Source: Cycas panzhihuaensis
Taxonomy: Eukaryota > Cycadophyta
DNA: 64,000 nucleotides
Direction of reading: 5' to 3'
Assembly: GCA_023213395.1 (NCBI GenBank)
Contig: CM041465.1
Span: 139,693,741 to 139,757,740, forward strand
Shown: positions 24,235-33,539 of the stretch, one piece after another
Position numbering within the stretch: position 1 is the first letter of the stretch
Layout: each line of letters starts with the position of its first letter
The notes under the pieces: generated by a model
Told to the model about the DNA's origin: nothing
The model's database searches: none
What the model saw: only the letters and a program-made list of their open reading frames with translations
Made by a program: the position numbers and the translations under genes

Positions 24235-24264
24235 TGGTATTAGAGCCCAAGGTTTGAATCCTTG
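24235..24264 (+). other. Primer binding site of G with T-arm-like extension
   Basis: TGGTATTAGAGC immediately follows the LTR (one change from the initiator-tRNA complement). It is followed by CCAAGGTTTGAATCC, which resembles the complement of the T arm of the same tRNA. Confidence 0.75.
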
Positions 24265-25566
24265 AGGGCAATATTTTAGAGCCTATTTTCTCAGATGTTT
24301 TAGATCCTTATCAAGTTATTTTTAAGAACTTGTTTTGTGCCTAGCTAATGACTTATTTTTTGTCTATTTAAATAAAATTTTCAAGATATTTAAAGTTATT
24401 TGCTATTATAGTTTTATGTATATTTTTAGGACTATTTTCCTTATCATTTAAGATATATTTGGGGTTGTTTTATCACTACTTTTAGTCATTTTAAGGGGCT
24501 ATTTTGATGTTGTTATAAGGATATTTTGAAGCCCATTTTGGAAGATGTTTAAAGCTATGAAGAGGGTAGTTTAAAGCATGTTTCAAAAAAATTTGAAAGT
24601 TGTTTGAAGACTATTTTTTGAAGTTATTTGAAGTAGTTTACAAGTATTTTGTAATAGGTTTATTATAGAGCTTTAATTTAAAAGAAGGGGATATTTTTAA
24701 GATGTTCATAAGTCTATTTTATAGTAGAAATAATGGATAGTCTACATATATATGGCACTAGAAATATATGCATACATTATGAAGTTCACATTTATGAAGA
24801 TACATTATTTTCTTTTAGGGTATAAAATGAGCATATGTAGTTGGTGTGTAGTAATCTCTTTATATGCTAGTAGGCAAATTATAATGGAGTTGCTATAAAC
24901 AATTGAGAGAATCTTTTCTTACTATCTAAAGGCTAGAAATGACTCCATATTTGTAAATAAAGATTATAGTTAAGTAGTTAAAGTCAAAGTGTATTAGTGA
25001 AGATGTATTATTTTTATTCAAATATGTACCCTCCCTCTCTATATTATTTCCACTATAAAAAAAAAAAGTATATACTGCCATCAATCTACATCCACTAAAC
25101 TCCCACACTTGGCATATATTATCACAAGCTTGGTTTCTAAAATATTTCAAGGTTAAATCTAGTGTCAATCATATGGTTCAAGGATGAAAGGATAAATTTG
25201 GTCCTTTGACAATAGACTATAGAATAAGTTCTAAAAGTGATTCCAACAATACCCAACAACTAGAAACCCTGGGAATGGTTAAGGAAAGTGGAGAAGGAAG
25301 TGTATTTGCTTTGAGGGTAGATTAAAGAGCCTCTTATAATGGTGACCAACTCTAGGAGGTTTAAAAATGGTTGAAAGCGAGCAAAGCGAGGGGACAAAAA
25401 TGAAGTACCTAACTAATCTTAAGGGTTCCATCTAGCTAGAGGATGACTTAAGTATGACTGAAATATATAGAGAAGAAAGAATACCATGTTATAAGAGTTG
25501 ATCTATGATGAATATTATGCCAGTAGATTCTAGTTCTACTGGTAAGGCAATGTGCACTCTTGGAGA
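24265..25566 (+). other. Interior of G, left part, no recognised gene
   Basis: About 1.3 kb without identifiable retrotransposon domains. A run of about 11 A occurs near 25060. The minus-strand 80-codon frame at 25168-24926 has no recognisable motif. Base composition becomes less AT-rich from 25200 on, where short coding-like stretches may be worn gag, but I could not confirm this. Confidence 0.45.
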
Positions 25567-25571
25567 GGTGG

Positions 25572-25891
25572 TGTAACAAATTGTTACACTAAAACCCTGA
25601 GGTGTTAGTGAAGAGGGCCCCCCACCAAGTAGACCATTACCTCCCCCCAGGTCAAATGGGCTAGTCCTGCCTAGCCCCACTTTCACTGGTGTTCATACGC
25701 CCCACATGGCCTGGCTATGATGGTATTTTGTGTATCTGTGATGTTCAGCGCGTCACCCCACTGCCCCCATAAGAAGTGTTGCCCCCACGTGATTTGAACC
25801 TGGGTCTTGGCTCTGATACCACTTATAACGAACCATTATACTAAAACCCTGAGGTGTTAGTGAAGAGGGCCCCCCACCAAGTAAACCATTA
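25572..25891 (-). mobile_element. TRIM2, 320-bp miniature LTR retrotransposon
   Basis: Direct repeats of 68 bp (25572-25639 and 25824-25891) share ACTAAAACCCTGAGG, GTTAGTGAAGAGGGCC and CCCACCAAGTA. The minus-strand interior begins with a perfect primer site (25820-25809) and ends in a purine tract (GGGGGGAGG). It is distinctly GC-richer than its surroundings and keeps several CpGs. It is related to TRIM1 in layout and in the sequence after the primer site. The expected second target duplicate is missing next to it: GGTGG lies on its left, and the matching GGTGG lies beyond element F at 30194. The 65-codon minus frame here is not a gene. Confidence 0.8.
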
Positions 25892-25896
25892 CTACT

Positions 25897-26252
25897 TGTT
25901 ATGATACCACTTCTTAATAATAATTACACACCAATATAATAAGCAAATAACTCCAAAAGAACACTTGTATTGTAATACCCTTCGAGGGGGCAACCTCCCA
26001 ATTACATGCAATAACAATGATATTTAAGATGCCATACTCTAAAGATTGCATAAATATATATATGACTCTATGCTTACTACACAACCTCCTCCTTATGCAT
26101 GTGGGATATTACATGAATATATATAGTGCTCAATGACCACTATACAACCTTCTATTTATGCATGTGGGATATTAAGAAAAGGGAAGAAGTATAAGAAATA
26201 AAAGATATAAGAGAATATAAGAGAAGGTAAGCTAGGGGTTGGATCCCTAACA
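25897..26252 (-). repeat. 3' LTR of element F
   Basis: It starts TGTTATGATACCACTTC on the plus strand and ends GGATCCCTAACA. It shares TACCCTTCGAGGGGGCAACC with the right copy. Confidence 0.9.
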
Positions 26253-26277
26253 AAGTCCCCCTCTTAAAAAAGCTTTG

Positions 26278-26440
26278 CCCTCAAAGCTTGGTAATCTCAA
26301 GGTGCTCTAGGATAAATTGTTCATTCTCCCAGGTTGCATCTTCTCGTGGAAGTTGTTTCCATTTGATGAGAAACTCAATGATTTATCTGGATCGTAGATG
26401 TCAAATTCTTCGGTCGATGATACATTCTAGAATGAGTTGA
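26278..26440 (-). pseudogene. Chromodomain at the end of F integrase
   Basis: The minus-strand reading has ILECIIDRRI, two stops at Gln/Arg-type positions, then IIEFLIKWKQLPREDATWEN and EQFILEHLEI. The xxLIKWKxLPxEDATWE signature is that of the chromodomain fused to chromovirus integrases, which directs insertion to heterochromatin marks. Two TGA/TAA stops inside it mean the tail was no longer made. Confidence 0.85.
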
Positions 26441-27640
26441 AGTTGCCCCTCCTCATTTAAGATAAGTAATTCTATTTGAACTTGTACTTATTGCCCAATT
26501 ACCTTCTTGAGACATGAAACGTGAAAGACATTATGGATCCTTGATAGTGGTGGTAAGTCCAAGGCATATGCAACTTCACCAATCTTCTTGAGAATTTTGT
26601 AAGGCCCATAAAATCGAGGTTGTAATTTATGTTACCCATTCTATTTGAGAGATGGTTGCTTATACAGTTGCAACCGTAAGTATACCCAATCACTTAGCTG
26701 AAATGCTCATTCACTTCACCCTTTATCTGCCTATTGTTTCATCTGATTTTGTGCAAGGTTTAAATTTTCCTTGAGTAGCTTAAGAATCTGTGTTGTTTGT
26801 TGGATGTGGCCTTCGACTGCTTGAACCTTAGAACTGATTATGGCATAGTTTTTAAGTGTGGGTGGTTTATAGCCATATAACGCTTAGAACAGGGTCATTC
26901 CTATTGATGCATGATAGGTTGTATTATACCACCATTCTGCTAAAAGAAGCCAATGATGCCACTGCCCCTGCTTATTTGAAGCATAACACTGAAGGTATCC
27001 TTCAAGGCACTTATTAACCACCTCAGTTTGTCCATCTGTTTGTGGATGGTAGGCTGAGCTCATTGTTAGTTTAGTACCAAGTAGATGGAAGAGTTCTGTC
27101 CAGAAGTTGCTGGTAAACTTGGGATCCCGATCACTGACTATGCATTTGGGCATGCCATGTAACCTATGTATATCCTTTAAAAAGATCTCAGTAATTTGCT
27201 TTGCCTTGTATGTGGCTTGAATGCCACAAAAATGAGTATATTTAGTTAGCCTATTAATAACCACCAATATAGTATCTTTTCCTTCTGACTTGGGCAGACC
27301 CATGATGAACTCCATAGAAATTTCTTCCCATCGTTGATTTGGTATGGGAAGGGGTTACAACAATCCTAGAGACTTGATTGTTTCTATCTTATGTCGTTGA
27401 TAAATTTCACATGAGAAAACATATCTCTTTACATCTCATTTTTGTCCCTTCCAAAAGAAAGACTATTTTAAGCAGTGGTATGTTCGTAGGAACCCCGAGT
27501 GACCTGCTATTGGAGAGGAATGTACATCATGTAAAATTTGATGCTTAAGGCTAGAGTGAGGGTACATATATATTTGACTCTTATACTAGAGAATATTTGA
27601 AGACCATGTATAATGGGTTGAATGCCCTACTCCAGCTTGA
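26441..27640 (-). pseudogene. Integrase of element F
   Basis: The core is open at 27315-26884 (143 codons). The apparent Met start is internal, because the domain continues upstream (RWEEISMEFIMGLPKS). The stretch ILVVINRLTKYTHF holds Asn at the place of the first catalytic Asp. The second Asp is present in IVSDRDPKF, and the Glu in HPQTDGQTEVVN. After the core follow LAEWWYNTTYHASIGMT and a more worn post-core region. The Asp-to-Asn change is what a C-to-T change on the other strand gives. Family function: cutting target DNA and joining the cDNA ends. Confidence 0.9.
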
Positions 27641-27649
27641 AGGTATTGA

Positions 27650-28930
27650 ATGATCTACTTTGTAAAGGAGTCATCATCCCATTCTTGCTTTGTGACTGCT
27701 ATCCAAGAGGGATTGACTATCATGATAGAATATATTATAGAGACTTCTTCCTTACAAGATAAAGCATCAACAACTATATTATCCTTACCTTTTTTATATA
27801 TGATGTCAAAGTCAAAAGCTTACATTTTGGTGACTAATTTTTATTGTTCCTCATATGCTATCCTTTGAGATAGGAAATATTTTAAGCTATCATGGTTTGT
27901 TTTAATTTAGAAATGTGTTCCTAATAAATATTATCACTATTTCCTAACTGCATGAAGAATTGCTAACATTTCCTTCTCATAGGTGGATTTGACTTGTTCC
28001 TTGGGTGTAAGTTGACGACTTTCAAAGGCAAAAGGTTTCCCTTCTTGCATTAAGACTGCTCCAATACCCTACCTTGATGCATCACATTCAATGGTGAAGG
28101 TCTTTGTAAAGTCTGGTATTGCAAGGACTAGTATGGTAGTTAAAGCCAGCTTTAGGTGTTCAAATGCTTCAAAGGCCTTATCATTCCAATGAAAGGAATC
28201 CTTTTTTAACAAGTTGATTAAAGGGGAACTAATCCTTGCATAGCCTTAAACAAACTTTCGATAATATCCTGTGATTCCTAAGAATCCATGAAGGCCCTTG
28301 ATGTTTTTAGGTTTAGGCCAGTTTGTGATAACTTCTACTTTCTTAGGATTCACCTTAACTCCTTCTTGAGAGATAATATGACCTGAATATTCTATTTCTG
28401 TTTGCCCAAATTGATATTTTAATTTTTTTGCATAAAGTTAGTTATCTACAAGCACCTGTAATACCTTATCAACATGCTGAAGATGGTCTTCCCATGTACG
28501 ACTGAAGATCAAAATGTCATCAAAAAAGACTTACATGAACTTTCTTAAGTAAGGCTGAAAGAGTTTATTCATGAGTCCTTCAAAGGTGGATGGGGCATTA
28601 ATCAAGCCAAATGGCATGACTGAAAATTCATAGTGACCTTTATATGTACGAAATGCGGTTTTATGAACATCCTCTACTTTGATCCTGATTTGATGGTATT
28701 CTGACTACAAGTCTAATGATGTGAAGAACATTGCTCCATGGAGTTCATCCAAGAGTTCATCAATGACTGGTATAGGAAATTTATCCTTGATGGTTATCTT
28801 ATTGAGCTCGTGGTAGTCTACACACATATGAAATGAGCCATCCTTTTTTCTTACTAAAATCATTGGGGCAGAAAAAGTGCTTTTACTTTCCCTAATAATA
28901 CCAGCATTAAGGAGTTCTTGAACTAGTCAT
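27650..28930 (-). pseudogene. RT and RNase H of element F
   Basis: Minus-strand reading. The RT has the [10 protein letters not shown] region near 28830 and the catalytic box VFFDDILIFS near 28530-28500, with both Asp residues kept. Then follows the RNase H start near 28090 (ECDAS, GIGAVLMQEGKPFAFESRQL), with KSTYEKEMLAI near 27970. Order and spacing are those of Ty3/gypsy pol. Several stops break the frame. Confidence 0.88.
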
Positions 28931-29380
28931 TCAATTTCATTCTTTTGCTGGTAGGGATACCGATATGGTTCAATACAAGGAGGATTACTTCCAGCTACCA
29001 GGTCAATGCTATGATCTTGGTCATGTACTGGGGGAAGATCTTGAGGAATATCTTGAAAGACCTGGTTATGGTGGTGAAGTGTCAATTTTAAGTCATTTGG
29101 TATACCATCATCTTGGAGAATGTCCCCTTCTGTTGTAAGTTCTTGACCTTCCAGAGCATAACATTTGGCAATAATTCCTGTACCACCCTTTTTAATGAGC
29201 CTCTCCATATGGTGTGAGCTGATGATTTGGGTTGGCAGAGGAATGATCCCATTTAATTGATAGTTAATTCCTTCAGAAGTAAATCAGATGAAGAGCTCTT
29301 ACATATTTAGTTGAATGGTCCCTAGTGCTTTGAGCCATTGTACCCCTAATACAACATCAATAGGTTTCCTATGGTTACCT
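28927..29380 (-). pseudogene. Protease end and protease-RT linker of element F
   Basis: The open minus frame 29208-28927 contains HHNQVFQDIPQDLPPVHDQD and IEPYRYPYQQKNEIE, the linker that leads into gypsy RT. Upstream, to 29360, DVVLGVQWLKALGTIQLNM is the C-terminal end of the aspartic protease. The active-site DSG and the whole of gag are absent. Confidence 0.75.
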
Positions 29381-29439
29381 ATGCATTACCGGTGCATTAT
29401 AAATTGTAGATGGTCAATAGGTTTCCTATGGTTACCTAT
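29357..29439. repeat. 57-bp local duplication in F
   Basis: TCAATAGGTTTCCTATGGTT (continuing ACCTAT) occurs at 29357 and again at 29414. It breaks the protease reading. Confidence 0.7.
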
Positions 29440-29801
29440 ACTAGGAAGGCCTATTTAGGGGTTCCTCTTATATACCCGCAGGTATATGGAGGCACAATTC
29501 CATAGCTGAGTTTTGTCTAAGGCTTGATTTAAGAGTGTGATCTCCAATCCTTCATGCAAGAGATGGAAAAGTCACAATGTACTTAGCCCAAAACGATAGA
29601 TCCTTATGATATTTATAGACCCTCGGCATAGGGTCTCTATCTAAATATAAAAGAAAACTGCCTAGTAGTAGTGCTAGGGTAGCTGCTTGATTGCAGTGTT
29701 AAATGGAAAATTAAATGAGAATAGGTACTAATGAGAAAAAATTGACGGAAAAAAATTGATTATTTAGTACCTTTGACTCTCCCACAAAGAATGGATCGAC
29801 C

Positions 29802-29813
29802 ACTCTGATACCA
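29802..29813 (-). other. Primer binding site of element F
   Basis: The minus strand reads TGGTATCAGAGT, an initiator-tRNA complement with one change, two bases inside the LTR. Confidence 0.8.
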
Positions 29814-29815
29814 CT

Positions 29816-30193
29816 TATTAGGATACCACTCCTTAATGATAATTGCACACTAATATAATAAGCAAATAATTCCAAAAGAGCACTTGTATTTCAATACCCT
29901 TCGAGGGGGCAACCTCCTAATTACATGCAATAACAATGATATTTAAGATGCCATACTCTAAGGATTACATAAATATATATATGGCTTTATGCTTACTACA
30001 CAACCTCCTCCTTATGCATGTGGGATATTACATGAATATATATAGTGCTCAATGATCACGACACAACCTTCTACTTATGCATGTGGGATATTAAGAAAAG
30101 GGAAGAAGTAGAAGAAATAAAAGATATAAGAGAAAGAAGTAGAAGATATAAGAGAATATAAGAGAAGGTAAGTTAGGGGTTAGATCCCTAACA
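29816..30193 (-). repeat. 5' LTR of element F
   Basis: 378 bp. The 22-bp excess over the left copy comes from a local duplication near 30110-30150 (AAGATATAAGAGAA repeated). Confidence 0.9.
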
Positions 30194-30198
30194 GGTGG

Positions 30199-31033
30199 TG
30201 TCATAAGAGTGCCATGAATAATCATCTAAAAAGTTGGTTTATTTGATAAAGATTTGAAAGAAAGAGAATGCAATAGTCATCACTATCCCATAAAAGATCA
30301 ATCACAAGAACTAACTTACGTAGATGAAAAATGGTAAATATACACAAGTATATGCTTTGTTGCCTCATTGCTAACCTATAAAGAAGAAATAATAGTGACT
30401 AAAATTTTGATGCAAAGATAAAAAGAAATAAAATAGAAATCTTGATGATTGAAACCCTAAAAAATATTTAGGGTTTAGGTTCATTCATATTGTATTTTAG
30501 TCATGTCTATTTTTTAGTCAGATATTAACATTTATTGCTAGATATTAGCCTATTGAGGTTATTGTAATCCTATAGTGGCATGTTGTAAGCCTATAAAGGC
30601 ATTATTTTTAGTCCATAGAGATAATTTGAGGCCATAGTTCCCTTGTAAGGCCTTAGATCCATGTATTTCTGGCCATTATAGATGAAGAAACTACTTATAT
30701 TATCCCATATAAGCAAGAGATAAGACCCCTTTTTAGCCACTCTTACACATTTCTTCATGAGCTTACTTGTTTGGCCACATAGGACAACATGTTCTTAGAG
30801 TGAAGCTAGCTTAGCATTGATTGAATCATGTATACAACGAAACATCCTAGTGAATTTGTGACCACAACAACTAGTTATCCATGTGGTGCAATGGATGGTA
30901 TTATCTTCATATGAACATCAATAGCATATTATATTATTATAGCAATTTATGTTCCAACATTCATTTAAAGACTTAACACTTATTATTTGATGTGATATTT
31001 CATTTTATATAATTATCTATTATAAGGGGAAAA
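30199..31033 (+). other. Interior of G, right part, no recognised gene
   Basis: About 830 bp up to the polypurine tract of G. It carries a 25-base inverted pair of telomere-like motifs at 30452-30476 (AAACCCTAAA and TTTAGGGTTT around a 5-base centre). No conserved domain was recognised. Confidence 0.45.
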
Positions 31034-31355
31034 TGTTGGGTGTAATACCCAATTACATAATTATCCCTATTCACACACTCTCTATATTTATTTGTATTTA
31101 TATTTGAGGTCTCTTAAGTTGTGTGCCACATAAAGATGTGTACCAAGGCATAACATTGACCAATGAAGGTTCTCTCACAAGTGGTGAGTTGTGCTATAAG
31201 TATGTACATCATTCTTCATTTTAATTTGAGGTTTAATCATTCTTCCATTTCTTTGTATTAACTTGTATATACTTAATCTTTCTTATGTTTTATTATTTTA
31301 TCATTCACTCATGACATTTCATCTTTTATATTCATATTATATTTATTTTCTAATA
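31034..31355 (+). repeat. 3' LTR of element G
   Basis: It starts TGTTGGGTGTAATACCCAAT after the purine tract and ends TTTTCTAATA. It is followed by the target duplicate CTATT. Confidence 0.88.
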
Positions 31356-31360
31356 CTATT

Positions 31361-31677
31361 ATCTACTATATCATAATTATTCTTAAATTCTTTTAGTGTA
31401 TACTCTACTTACTTAACCAATTATTGCACTATTAATATCTATATTACTATTTATAAGTAGTTAATGATCATTGGTAGTTAATATCCATATAGAGCTATAA
31501 AGGTAGTCATTTATATTATTGGATGATAACTAATATTATATCAGTATTCAGTTAGGGGGATTCACTTCTCCTATTTAGTCTATGTTTCTCTAGTATAATA
31601 TTGTAAATATATCTCTAAATATTTATTGGCTACTTCATACTTCTTATTAATCTAGAGATAATAAAATATATTCATAG
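31361..31677 (-). pseudogene. Integrase middle part of element L
   Basis: The minus-strand reading contains KKYEVANKYLEIYLQYY, LTEY-YNISYHP, MTTFIALYGY and VEYTLKEFKNNYDIVDN. They match the gypsy integrase stretch from the catalytic Glu region (TEVVNRCLE) through LAEYWYNTSYHS and MTPFEALYG to the helix before the RMK motif. Stops replace Trp and Gln. K interrupts it on the right and G on the left. Confidence 0.85.
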
Positions 31678-33227
31678 TGAACTAGTTCATTGACTTTGGG
31701 CTAACTACGTATTAGACCTATGTGAAAGGATACCAAGGGTAGAGTGTCTCAAGGTTGGACCTTTCAATAAACCTATAAAACATATCTCTTTACTTATATG
31801 ATTGAATAAAGATGAAAAAGTTATACTAACTTACAAATTAACCTATTTTACACATTAATAATAAAATCAAACCAAAATCTAATCAAGTACAAATACTTAA
31901 ATTAAATAAGTCAAATAAAAGCCCCTTTTACTTTGGGGAGGTGACAAGTAACCTTCCAACAAGTGGAGGGATTATTAGGGATACTTACCTTAAAATAAAC
32001 ATCCTAGGTTTGTCTTATTACTATTCCCAAAAACCCTATTAAGGATGAAATTCTAACTTAGACATTTATTCCCACCTAAATAAGAGTAATATACATTTCA
32101 CTAACTATAGAAAGGGAGTATTGATAAGTACAAGGACCTAGGATAGATCATACCCTTAATCAATAATCCTATTAGGGGTCAACTACTAGGGACTGCTTCA
32201 CCTAATGATGAACTATTTATGATGATGAATATCCCAGGGATACCCATGTCTAACTCTAATAGGTTCCTATACTTAGAGATAAAAAAATAAAGAAGTCACT
32301 CTCAACCTAAAGGAAAGTGGTAAGACTTTTATTTTAGTATTTAAACATATCTAGAAAAGAAAGGAATCTCAAAGAAGTAGTAATTTATATACCAGGGATG
32401 TTAGGTCTTGATCAATTGAAAACCTACTAATGATGAGAAGTACTTATCTTTGAGAGAGGAAAAGCTTATACACTAGGGATGTTAGGCCTTAAGTGATTAA
32501 GTAAGTCTTCATTAAAGAGGTACAATCTATCCTAGGGGGATTAAATAATGTTAAACCATACCTACGCATAAGTCTAGCATGTAATTCAAGTTGAATGCAA
32601 ATGGTAAAGAGTAATCATATACATAACCAAGTACTTAAGTCATGCATAAGTGAATGTAATTCCTTTCCTTTATTTTATTTGTGCTTTTCAAATAGATTTA
32701 AAGAGAAATAAAATTAAACACATAATTAAAAAAGGATTTTAAGATCTTTCATTACATTTGTGCTTATCTTAGTTGTTATTCTTTCACTCCTTTTTTAATC
32801 TTTTAGGGTCTATTTAATAGTAAATGAAAGAATATAAAACTGTAAGAAACATACCATAACAACGTTTTTATTCTAAACTTAAATATTGATTTTGTTTCTT
32901 TCTCCTTTTCCTTTATAAACAACTCAAGGAATAAGATCAATCAATAATACAAGAGAACATTCATTCTATTTTCCTTTTCTTTCTTCTCTTAACTTGTAGA
33001 AATTTGAAGATAAAAGGAAGTTACAAAATATAGGGAATAAGACAAGTCCTTTGTAATGATGTTAAGAAGTAATAGTTCTACTGTCTTTGATTATATTCAT
33101 TTTAAGATGTAATACATTGATAAAGCAAATAATAGCATAAATATTAAAATAATTAATTTTAAAAAGGAAACTTTTAAATACAACTTTGAAACTTTGTTAA
33201 AATTTTAATAGTATTTTTGTTATATAT

Positions 33228-33490
33228 TGATGGAATCAAAGGACAAACACAAAAAAGTAGATAAGAGGGATAACCAATAATCTATAAGGAAGGTGGTGTT
33301 GATGAACACTAGGGTCTTTAGACCCCATTTAAATATAGGCAAGACTAAGAGGATTTAACACATATCTTAAGGTCTACTATTGCTTGACATTAACAAATCC
33401 CTAACAATGTGATATCATAAGATATTTATTCATAATATGGGTTATCACCTAAATATAGATATTCACCCCAATGTTGGCATTATTCTAATA
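33228..33490 (-). repeat. 3' LTR of element C
   Basis: 263 bp, starting TGATGGAATC and ending TTATTCTAATA on the plus strand. The adjacent TTTATCCCCCAT is the polypurine tract on the minus strand. Confidence 0.93.
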
Positions 33491-33539
33491 TTTATCCCCC
33501 ATAATATCCATTTAGGGAGACTCAAAGTTTATCTTTAAA

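Larger units (their letters stand above)
25897..30193 (-). mobile_element. Element F, chromovirus (Ty3/gypsy with chromodomain)
   Basis: LTRs of 356 bp (25897-26252) and 378 bp (29816-30193), a primer site inside the right LTR and a purine tract (AAGAGGGGGACTT) inside the left LTR define a minus-strand element. Domains in order are protease end, RT, RNase H, integrase and chromodomain. Gag is missing: only about 450 bp lie between primer site and protease. It is the best preserved pol in the window. It sits next to TRIM2 inside G. Confidence 0.9.
23911..31355 (+). mobile_element. Element G, small non-autonomous LTR element
   Basis: LTRs of 324 bp (23911-24234) and 322 bp (31034-31355) lie in direct orientation with a primer site after the left one and a purine tract (AAGGGGAAAA) before the right one. 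Perfect target duplicates CTATT flank it (23906-23910, 31356-31360). Subtracting TRIM2 and F leaves about 2.8 kb. No RT or integrase was found in the rest, so it needs proteins of another element. It sits inside the integrase of L. Confidence 0.85.

Noticed and set aside
24235-24264. Possible tRNA gene, because of a T-arm-like GGTTTGAATCC
   Set aside because: No anticodon arm or acceptor pairing; it is the primer site extension of G.
25489-25686. Minus frame rich in Gly/Pro
   Set aside because: It lies across the edge of TRIM2 and reflects its local GC-richness; no homology recognised.
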